In this document: positions 1 to 26,176 of the stretch, piece by piece | Layout: each line of letters begins with the position of its first letter | Position numbering within the stretch: the first letter of the stretch is position 1 | Assembly (NCBI RefSeq): GCF_018320785.1 | Contig: NC_054873.1 | Location: 19,558,196-19,622,195 of the forward strand | DNA: 64,000 nt | Direction of reading: 5' to 3' | Source of the DNA: Cheilinus undulatus | Taxonomy: Eukaryota; Chordata; Actinopteri; Labriformes; Labridae | The notes under the pieces: model-generated | What the model saw: the letters and a program-made list of their open reading frames with translations, nothing else | The model's database searches: none | What the model was told of the DNA's origin: nothing | Translations under genes and position numbers: made by a program

Positions 1-35
1 CTTCTAAAATGTTACAAACAGTGAAGGGCACTCAC

Positions 36-17914
<17,879 letters not shown>

Positions 17915-18056
17915 CACATTTTAGGAAGTTGTTCTCGTCTTTCTGGGTGTTTCACTTTGACAGCATTTCTCCACAGCACAGAAGAGCACAAATCCGCAGA
18001 GATCTGGTCATCTGGAGCAGCTGTTCTGTTAAATTTACTGCCACTCCTTCGTCATC
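17915..18056 (-). other. pik3c2g: pik3c2g 5' UTR part of the first coding exon
   Basis: The exon that carries the start codon begins after an acceptor (TTCTGTTCCTAG) at 18057. It has 142 nt of leader. The leader ends AATGTGATGG: an ATG-TGA start-stop pair sits directly before and overlaps the main ATG. An in-frame TAA precedes the main start. Confidence 0.65.
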
Positions 18057-18761
18057 CTAGGAACAGAAAGCAGGAGTTATTTACATATGAACATTGTTCG
18101 CATTTCAGGCTTATATAATGTCCTTATGTCCCTATTTTAACATTACTGAAAACAATTTATTTTTGATTTTAAATCATAGAGCATAAACAAATGTCTTTAA
18201 TTTCATTAATTAGTTTGTTGCACTTTATAGCCTTGTTCTTTACTTTTTCTATTCCATGTGTGTTTTTCCTCTATCACTGGATATCCTTTCTCTTTGTTTA
18301 ATATAATTTTGTGCACAAATAAAAAACTAAAGACCTACACTAAACTTGGTGTTTCTATTTCCTAACAGTCAACAGAAAAGCAGAACAAGAGAGCTATTAT
18401 ATTAATTTATGAGCCTTATTCCAGGCAGGAAATGTTAGCTGCTTTATGACAGGATTCATATGTGCCTGGAGGTTTGCGCTGGTTTAATGATTAACAAGCT
18501 TTCAAATCTAAACAGGAAATCTTCTGGAAGGCGCCACAATGTGACAAAACTTTGTGTTCAATGAAACATAATGGAAGTTTTCTATCGTTACATAATAATT
18601 TCAAATGAACTTTACTAGAGTAACTGAAAGTAAAATTCTGAGCGGACAGGATTATGCAATGGAGTCACATTCAGCAGACTTACGTACAGTTTTAGACAAC
18701 CACAAAAAATTTCACTATGTTGAAAAGAACTACAAACCTTATTTTAAAGAAAGAAACTTAC

Positions 18762-18840
18762 CCAGAAGCGTCCATCCTGTGGATAAGGTAAATAATTCAC
18801 TGAAGCCATGCTCAGCCAGTTAGACCAGTAAAACTTTTCG
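18762..18840 (-). other. pik3c2g: Candidate first (leader) exon of pik3c2g
   Basis: A strong donor (TGG|GTAAGT, exon end 18762) lies about 700 bases upstream of the leader acceptor at 18057. The 5' end is not defined by sequence alone; 18840 is a rough limit. The exon contains an ATG at 18809 that would open a 51-codon upstream ORF across the intron. No clear TATA box is seen. Confidence 0.4.
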
Positions 18841-19368
18841 AGGGCTGAGTTTCCTGTTGTAGACACTCCTCTCTCCTGCTGCTCACAACAATGCGCCCTC
18901 TGCTGGAGGAAAGAGAGCATCACATCCTTAAAATGTATGCCAACTTTAAAAACAGATATTTACAAAGCACTTTGATTGACAAAGCAAAAGCAGAAAAGTT
19001 GTAAAATAATTTAAAAAACTCTGTAAAAAAGGAAACAAAAATAAATGCAAATAAAAGAAATAAAAGTGATAAAATAGTCAAATCTGGACAGATTAAAATA
19101 AAGTGACAAGAATAGAGGTAATAACAAAAATATTTCATGCAAAAAAATCATCAGAGAAATGTAAATAATATAATTTAATAAGCCTTATTGGCACGAAAAA
19201 CATCATTTGGCACTGCCAAAGCACAATACAACTGAATAATAATAACAGGAAAAAGAATGGCAATTGGTAGATGTATTTAATCTTAGGTTTACCTAAAAAA
19301 ATATGGTAGAAAATGAGTTATTAATGTAGAAATTCTATAATAAAATGAAACAAAAATGAAATGAATAA
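18841..19368. other. Intergenic, upstream of pik3c2g
   Basis: A+T-rich. Presumably it includes the pik3c2g promoter near 18840-18920. No TATA box or CpG island is evident. Confidence 0.4.
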
Positions 19369-19965
19369 TTGCAGATGGTGTTATGGTGTTTGAGGTCCTT
19401 TTTCAGGAACAACAGCTCATGCAATGTGCTGCAGCATTTGAACGCTGTCGCACGTCACACAGCAGATATGAAAAGTATCTCTTCGTTGTTTATGCTGGTT
19501 AATTCTTTTTGTTTGCTGGTGAAAAGTGGGGAAAAAAAACTTGTCTCTGATGTCCTTGTATAATTGACAGGTGGTTGGAAAGTGCAGCTCTGTTTCCACC
19601 TCCTGTTGGCTACAGTGGGTGCACAGTCTGTCTTTTTAGGGATCCAGCTTTGTCTCTGGCGTCCTCACTTGATGGTGAGGGTCCGTCACTGAGTCTTTGC
19701 ATAGTCAAACATTTTCTCAGCCTTGTATTAGTCACAGTGTTTAAGTATCTCGCAAATATGTAGGCTATGCCCTATTAAGGGACAGATAGCATTCCAGTTT
19801 GCTTTTTTGGTCAATTCTCGCCAATGAGTTAAACAGTTTCCTTTTTTGGTTGAATAATTTAAGCTGGTTGGTTTTGTGTCTGAGGACTCTACAGGTGAAG
19901 AGAGTCTCTGTATCAGCTGTCTGAGGGGGAAGCTCTCAGCAAACATGGGAGTTTAAGCTCTGTTA
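19369..19965 (-). mobile_element. LINE remnant (C-terminal part of a fish non-LTR polyprotein)
   Basis: On the minus strand, short frames read WRELTKKANWNAICPL, then METELHFPTTCQLYKDIRD. These match the tail of reverse-transcriptase proteins of fish LINEs (Tx1/L1-like type), including the HFxxxC part of a zinc-knuckle. Frameshifts and stops break it into at least two frames. It occupies the space between pik3c2g and the SMIM29-like gene. Confidence 0.6.
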
Positions 19966-20470
19966 GTACAGCTGAAGAGATCTACATATGTCTTTTTGAA
20001 TTATTTGGAACTATTTTGCCACTTTAGCTGGTTAACTTTATGCTCTCTGATTGCTTTATGCATTAACTACTCCTAAAGGATCAACTTAAGGATTTAAAGA
20101 AAGGTAAAATGAAGCCAGTTTGCATCTTCCCTTGCATTTAATGAACAGATCATTCCAGTTTAACAATAAGGAGCAACTTAATATCCACTCCTCATGCAGG
20201 AATGTCATGGAGCCGGTTGAGGAATGTGTGTGTTTCTCATGTGAAGGGAAATGAACGCAGCAAGAAGGAAATATTTACTCATGTACTCTAAATGTGACAC
20301 ATAAGGTAAGAGTTACCTAAGCTTTTTGATGTATCTAATTATAGGCAGAATCTTTTTTTACTTTATACTTCATTTGTGTTCTGTTTAACTTTCTAAAGCA
20401 ATGATTAGATTCAATCTCGGGCTGGGAAAGTCTATCGTAGCCTTTCAGAGGGAATGACAGCGACAGCACT
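19966..20470. other. Intergenic, likely promoter region of the SMIM29-like gene
   Basis: No gene is seen. The stretch directly precedes the first exon of the plus-strand gene. No core promoter element was identified with confidence. Confidence 0.35.
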
Positions 20471-20524
20471 CCACTGAATGTGTCACCGAGGTGTCAACTG
20501 AGGTGCACTGTACAGACCGGGTGT

Positions 20525-21141
20525 ATGATGGAGGAGATTGGGCAGAAGGAATCATATTTCAATCACACAACGCCTCACATTTCACCCCCTAGCGCAAATC
20601 ATGGATTTAATGGGTACTATGTACTCATCGCCTTTCTGCTCCTCACGCTGACTGGATGTGTGGTGGCAATGGTAGGAGAAATTTTCATTGTTATGATCAC
20701 ACTGCTTAATTACTGTTTTCTCTTTTAAGATTTTATCATTGTGCTTCTCTGCAGGTTGTTTACATCAGAAGGAAAACAAGGTAAGCTGCCTGTTATAGTG
20801 GAAGCTTCACTTTCAGATTGGTCTGATTTGTTTTAATGTTAAGTCAGAATTTTGTCTCATTGCATGTTTTGCTTCAGGTTAGACGAGCTGCGTCACAGGC
20901 TGATTCCTCTGTACAGCTACGACCCAGCAGAGGAACAAGATGAGTGGGGGGATGAAGACAAAGAGGATGAGGATGAGGAGCTGGCTGTAAGTAAACCACT
21001 AAAACTTTGACATTACACATACTTAATAAATCAATCAGACATGAGTGGGCATTAAATTCCACCTAACACAGTATTTATTCTTTACAGGAACCTTTATACA
21101 AGGAGGGGAAGCTCTATCTTTCAACTGACTATGGGACATGA
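20525..21141 (+). CDS. Small single-pass membrane protein of the SMIM29/C3orf18 type
   Basis: Four exons: 20525-20671, 20755-20780, 20878-20986 and 21088-21141. They join in phase to 111 residues. The protein has a short N-terminal region with an NHT sequon and one strong membrane span (YYVLIAFLLLTLTGCVVAMV). A basic stop-transfer (YIRRKTR) follows, then a cytosolic tail LDELRHRLIPLYSYDPAEE. The LRHxL-x-P(M/L)Y-x-(Y/F)DP-x-EE motif is shared with human SMIM29 and C3orf18, whose functions are poorly known. A very acidic run (DEWGDEDKEDEDEEL) and a short C terminus (LYLSTDYGT) follow. The exact orthologue is uncertain. The start could also be the ATG at 20528, which has the better context. An AATAAA lies at 21360. 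Confidence 0.8.
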
Positions 21142-21359
21142 ACAAAAAAATCAAGGCAGAGGGAAGACTGGATCTAAACAAAGGAAGATATCTGCCTCAG
21201 CAAGAACATACAAATATCTTCACAAACTTTATAAAATTCCCACCTTACCCAGCAGATGGCACTGTCATCCTGTTGTCTGTTCTTCACCTTGGTTGGGACT
21301 TTTTTCTTTTAAAGGCTGTACTGAGTGTTTTGAAGTAAAAGTCACAGTGCAACTGACAA

Positions 21360-21365
21360 AATAAA
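21360..21365 (+). terminator. Poly(A) signal of the SMIM29-like gene
   Basis: AATAAA 219 bases after the stop codon, with no closer signal seen. Confidence 0.55.
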
Positions 21366-21535
21366 CTAAAAGCTGGAAACCACTTTAAAAGCCAAAACTT
21401 GCTGTGTTTTCTTTAAAATCATGTCTATATTGAACTCCAAAGACACACCTGTTTCTACTTGGTAATCAGCGGGTTTGCTGATGTTTGGAGGTTCCTGAGG
21501 TTGACACTTTTCTTGCACGTTCTGCACACAGAAAG

Positions 21536-22134
21536 ATGGGATCACAAGGGGAGAGCAGGTGAACAAAACTGACGCATACTAGCTATTAATACAGGTATGT
21601 TACCAGTTTGTATTTTATGTTTTAAATGTGTCTGTGTGGATTTACATCAGTTTAGATGCCAGTCATTTGGGGCCAAACTGGTTCCTGACCACCATCCTGT
21701 TCACCTCTTCTCTCCTCCTGCCTGCTGTAAGCCTGGACAGCCTGACGTGTTACTACTGTCCCCTGCAGCAGAAAGGAAAGTCCTGTCCCAACATCACCAG
21801 CCAGTGTCTCCCCCATCAGCGCTGCTCCAGCTCCAGAGGACACTATGGTCCCATCTATGTGCTGTCAGCCCAGGGCTGCATAGACTTGGACCTCTGCAGC
21901 TCCCATGAGATTGTCTCTTATCGGGGCGTTGAATACAACGTCAGCCACACCTGCTGCTGCAAAGACAAGTGTAACAACAGGCCAGAGTCTGACTTGAACC
22001 TGAAGATGCTACTGAGGATCATCACACACAAAAAAGATCTATTTAAAGCTGATGTCCTAAGAGAGGAGCCATGGGATTCATGTGCAAATTACACAACAGC
22101 AACAGGCTCCACATTACCTGCTATTGCATCATAG
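21536..22134 (+). CDS. Ly6/uPAR (three-finger) domain protein, first of a tandem pair
   Basis: The main exon (about 21651-22134) encodes a hydrophobic leader (WFLTTILFTSSLLLPAVS), then an LU domain that starts LTCYYC and ends CCKDKCNN. The main exon has no in-frame ATG before the domain. I infer a 23-nt first exon at 21536-21558 (ATG, donor GTGAAC) joined to 21651 (or 21663), giving 168 (or 164) residues. Eleven cysteines are present in the domain: the canonical ten plus one extra directly before the CC pair. N-glycosylation sequons are NIT, NVS and NYT. The C-terminal part after the domain (about 45 residues) is polar, with no GPI-type hydrophobic tail, so a secreted protein is likely. It shares YG and LSAxGC spacing with the downstream Ly6 gene. 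The exact family member cannot be named. Confidence 0.75.
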
Positions 22135-23287
22135 ATCATTAAAAGAAGGGCCTTTTTACAAGAGGCATTTACCCAAAATCTCCACAAAGTGAAAACATTC
22201 AGTTAAATGTTTTCACACACATGCTTTTATATTTTATTCACATTTACAGTAAATAAGAAAAATGTTGCAAAAAGCTTGTATGGTTGCATGTATGCTCCAG
22301 AGAGAAAAGGATGGACTTGCCAGCCATCCTCCTGGTTTTTCAATGGTATATACCTCTACCTGATGATCAGAGCAGCAAAATAAAAGCTCCATGAATTAAA
22401 CTCCCACTCTGTGTTGATTTTACAAACAGGTGTGCAGGAGGGTGTGGCCTGTGCACAGAGATCTGGGGGAAGCAGTGTGTTGAGCACAGAAGGAGCAGCT
22501 TTGGGAGGATTTTCCCTTTTAAACTGAGAGTTCAGATTTTGAAAATTGTGCAGGTAGGTCTTTGTAGGTTTTTTTTTTTTTTTTAAAGTTGCACACTGAA
22601 ATGTTTTGCCATCACGTAATGCCTTTTGTGGTCTGAAATGTTTAAGATATAACAATCAGAGGAGATCATTAACAGCTGTTAGAGACAAGGCTAGGAAATC
22701 AACTTGCTTTGCAGCTTAAACTCTATTTGTTTGATGAAATTGAAGGTCTATCAGTAAAAGATGAAGGCTGAGTAAAGCAAAGTTAATTTTTAATAAATAG
22801 GGAGTAATAAGTTGCCACTGAAAACTGCAGTTCTACACCTTTTTGGATCTTTGTCAAGTCTTATATCATGTCTTAAGTGATATGACTTGATCTGTGTTCT
22901 TTTTAAACAGAGTTTGCATTATATATTTCATGATTGGAACTGTGTAAAATCTGCTTTCAGAGCCAGGACAATCCAGTAAATGGATTTCTTAATCTCCAGG
23001 TTTCCCCGGTTGAATAAATTTAAATAAATTAAACATGAAATGGGCCAACAATGCTTCAAGTTTCATTGTAGGATGTAAAGTATTTAGTGCTTTGTAACTT
23101 TACCTGAATTCTGTCTCTAGATCACCCTCACAAATTAGTGAATCATCTTGGTTTGGAGCTAAATTAAAGATACAATCTGAACATTTTAATGTAACTGGTT
23201 TATAAAAATGAAACACTGACTTTTTCTCTTTTGGTTTTATTTATATGGCTTCTAGTCAAGTTACCAAAGGCCTCTCTTAAACTTGCA
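22135..23287. other. Intergenic stretch between the two Ly6 genes
   Basis: It should contain the 3' UTR of the first Ly6 gene and the promoter and non-coding first exon of the second, but I cannot place them. It includes a T run at 22568-22584. Confidence 0.4.
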
Positions 23288-23295
23288 GGTTGAAC

Positions 23296-23679
23296 ATGTT
23301 GCTGCTCATGCACGTTGCTGTGCTCTGGTTCTGTCTTCTTCCCTCACTGCTCTGCGACAACCTGCGATGCTACTACAGCCCCATTCTGGAAAAGGAGAAG
23401 AAGTTTGAGCTCATTGTGACCGAATGCCCTCCTGATGAGCTTTGCTTCAAGGCTGATGGTCGCTATGGAAACCACAGTGCCTTGTCAGCCAGGGGCTGCA
23501 TGGCGAAGAAGGACTGCAGCCAGGTCCACAAGATCCGCCTCAAAGGAACCGTTTACACTATGAGCTACAGCTGCTGCGATGGGCCGTACTGCAACTCCAG
23601 CCCAGGGGTTGCTGCCACATCCCTCTACATCACACTAACACTGATTACTGTAGCTGTGATGGCCAGCAGAGTCTTTTAG
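23296..23679 (+). CDS. GPI-anchored Ly6/uPAR domain protein, second of a tandem pair
   Basis: A single coding exon of 127 residues. The exon begins after the acceptor CTTGCAG at 23287, so a non-coding 5' exon lies upstream. It encodes a signal peptide (MLLLMHVAVLWFCLLPSLLC), an LU domain starting LRCYYS and ending SCCDGPYCNSS, then a hydrophobic tail (SLYITLTLITVAVM) typical of GPI anchoring. Only eight cysteines are found in the domain: the second of the CxxC pair is serine, and the third cysteine is also absent. These two normally bond to each other, so the loss is coherent and the remaining four disulfides can form. Sequons are NHS and NSS. CD59-like and other Ly6 families are possible relatives; a name is not justified. 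Confidence 0.85.
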   Translation: MLLLMHVAVLWFCLLPSLLCDNLRCYYSPILEKEKKFELIVTECPPDELCFKADGRYGNHSALSARGCMAKKDCSQVHKIRLKGTVYTMSYSCCDGPYCNSSPGVAATSLYITLTLITVAVMASRVF

Positions 23680-23868
23680 CATCATGTCATGGGAGATTTA
23701 CCTGGTTTTAATACAACTGAGCTGTATCTCAGCAGCATAAGCATGGAGCAATGCAGCAGGTCTGCAGAGGTTTGAGGTGTATACCCAGTCCTAAAACACT
23801 GCGGTGTATACCAATATCTCAACTACGAATTTTAAGTAATTTTATTTCAAATTGTTTGAATGCCCATA

Positions 23869-23874
23869 AATAAA
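23869..23874 (+). terminator. Poly(A) signal of the second Ly6 gene
   Basis: AATAAA 190 bases after the stop codon. It faces the end of reln, which lies about 0.9 kb further on the other strand. Confidence 0.6.
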
Positions 23875-24189
23875 CATTGAGTGATTGTTTGACTATTCCA
23901 TACATATTTTTTCTCAACACAGACACAACAAAACAAGTCAAAACTGGCACTGTATTTTTGTCAGCAAATCCCATAACTGGCAAATAGGGATGATAAAATC
24001 ATCCAGGTGATGTGACAAATAATTAGTTTGTACTGACACATAATCTGTCACAGTAGTGTGATGTTAAGTTAATGAGTCCAAATCTTATGAGGTAACTTCC
24101 TTATTTCATAACTAAAGTTATGAAGTATGTATTAATTAAATGGGATGCAACAGATTCTTTGAAAAATCACAACACTGGCATGAGGTCAA

Positions 24190-24494
24190 AAGCATCCATC
24201 CATCCATCAATCTACACCACTTATCCTGTTGGGCCCATGGGGGGCTGGAGCCTAACCCAGCTGTCATTGGGTGAGAGGTGGGGTCGCAGGACTGACATAA
24301 AGAGACAAATAACCAGGCACTCTCATACTCAGGGCCAATTTAGAGTCATGAATTAACCTAACAAGCATGTATTTGCTGGCGGGAGAAAGCCACGCATGCA
24401 CAAGGAGAACATAGAAACTCAGCACAGAAAAGCCCTAACCAGGAGGCGACACAGGAACCTTCTTGCTGTGAGGCAACAGTGCTAGCCCTTGCAC
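24190..24494 (+). repeat. SINE-like interspersed repeat (CCATCCATC ... GGGGGCTGGAGCC family)
   Basis: It begins with a CCATCCATCCATC run and CACTTATCCTGTTGGG, then GGGGGCTGGAGCCTAACCCA, GTCATTGGGTGAGAGGTGGG, AATTTAGAGTCATGAATTAA and ACGCATGCACAAGGAGAACA. This is one of the commonest repeats in teleost intergenic DNA. A short inverted copy of its first 60 bases lies at 49019-49079. Confidence 0.7.
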
Positions 24495-24811
24495 TTTTGT
24501 ACAGCCCTGGCCAATACATTGTATCTCCTTTTTCATTTTTCCCCTCATAAATCAGTAGTCACTCTTTAAAACTGTCAGTGGGTTTTTACAAATCTTAAAC
24601 CAATAAAAAGTGTAAAAAAAAATGTTGACTACAATCACTTAGTGTTAATCCATTCAAAAAAATGCTGCATTTTTTTTATCATTCTCTGAAAATTGGGGAT
24701 TTTGGAGGTATGAGGTTTTGGCCAATGAGAGTATAAATAAAACACCAGACAGTTATTTGAAGAAATAAAAGCAGTTCAAGCAGTGTGCACAGTATGAGGT
24801 TTGGACAGTTT

Positions 24812-24817
24812 TTTATT
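24812..24817 (-). terminator. reln: Poly(A) signal of reln
   Basis: TTTATT on the plus strand, which is AATAAA on the coding strand, 1.26 kb past the stop codon. Confidence 0.5.
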
Positions 24818-24972
24818 TCCCTTTGATAAGGCTGCTGGGTCTCCCCATAGTGGATATACATATATATACAGGAGATTGCTATACTGGAGTTACACTGAGG
24901 GCAGAGGGTCCATATTACACAGACTTCAAAAAACAACACTAATAGAGCCTCACCTCCAGGTATCAGAAATCA

Positions 24973-24992
24973 GCAGAGAGAGAGAGAGAGAG
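24973..24992. repeat. (GA)n microsatellite
   Basis: An uninterrupted GA repeat inside the inferred reln 3' UTR (CT on the sense strand). Confidence 0.8.
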
Positions 24993-26079
24993 ATGGGTAG
25001 AGGGGAAACAGCACAAGAGAAGGAGGAGGAGAGATGAAGCAGTCTGACAGCCTGACTCGACTGCCTAATAACTTAACACTAGAAAATAACATACAGATTC
25101 CACGCACAGTGCATCTTAAATAGGTTACGTGAAGAACCATTTACCATAAATATCTGTATTTTCGGGAACCAACATATATAAAAAAATGATAAAAAAAAAC
25201 CTCATTGTTCAGTCTTTTAATTTTTTCTTATTTTCTCCTTTTCCCGTCGTGCAAATCGCTCTTTTGTTCCTTCTTCCGTTTGGGGCCGGGCTTTTTGTCG
25301 GCACCGCCCGCATCCATTCCAGATAAACATGGGAAAAGAAACTTAACCCAGCACCCCCCTCCCCTCCCTTAAAAGCATATGAATTAGTAGAAAACGAACA
25401 AACAAATGAACAGAACACCACAGTCAACTCATCACAAAAAGAACCCACAGACACACAGAACAGCAAGAACACAGTACTCAATTTTTTTTTCCTTTTTCAG
25501 CTTCTTCATCACCGGTATTCCTCTTAATGGTCAGTATCAACATCGTGGTCTTTCTCCTGGTGTACTGGTTGGCGGCAGTGGAGTGTTCCCCCTCCTGGCG
25601 GCTCAGTGAAACTAGGAGGCAACTCTCCAAAGGGCTGGTCAGTTCAGCAGTGATATATTATCTCTCAATTTCACAGTGTGGTAGGAAAAGGAGGATAAAT
25701 GGAGGGTAGGAGGGAGTGATGGGGAGGTAAGCCAGAGGGAGGTGGGAATCAGAAGGACCACAGCAACAATTAGCAAACATCTAGAAACCCCGACCGTCCA
25801 TGAAATAAAGTAAACAAAATGACCGCTTCACTCCTATCTTCTGAGTTTCATTCCTCCCGACCTGCGTGGCTGTGAGGGCCTTGATTGGCTCGCATAAACT
25901 GTTAGGATGGCCCATGTTTGTGGCAGAGGGGAGAGAAGTGGGTGGGGGACTCTAAGGCTGACTGGAATCCACTGGTGGGCAGGACTCAACAGGGCGATAT
26001 GTCTTCAGGGGAGGAAGGATGAGTATGGCGGGTCGATGTGTGATTGGCAGGTCAGACGGCGAATCCCTTCTTGCTGAGT

Positions 26080-26176
26080 TCAGGCACGCTGTTGCAGTGC
26101 CCGCCTCTTGCGGCTGTAGTAGTGACGCCCGGCAGTCTGTCTGGCAAAGTTCATCATGTAGTTTTGTTTGCGGGTG
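26080..26176 (-). CDS. reln: reln last coding exon: basic C-terminal region
   Basis: The acceptor is CTTCAG at 26177. The exon reads [16 protein letters not shown], then [15 protein letters not shown] and TGA (26082-26080). RKRR is a furin-type site exactly six residues from the end, as in mammals (RRRR before the last six), where cleavage trims the C-terminal region. The [10 protein letters not shown] block is almost unchanged, while the last six residues differ. Confidence 0.95.

Larger units (their letters stand above)
24790..26079 (-). other. reln: reln 3' UTR (estimated)
   Basis: From the stop codon to about 20-25 bases past the AATAAA read from 24817 to 24812. This gives about 1.3 kb, similar to mammals. 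It contains a (CT)n run on the sense strand (24973-24992) and no competing exon. The end is inferred from the signal only. Confidence 0.55.
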
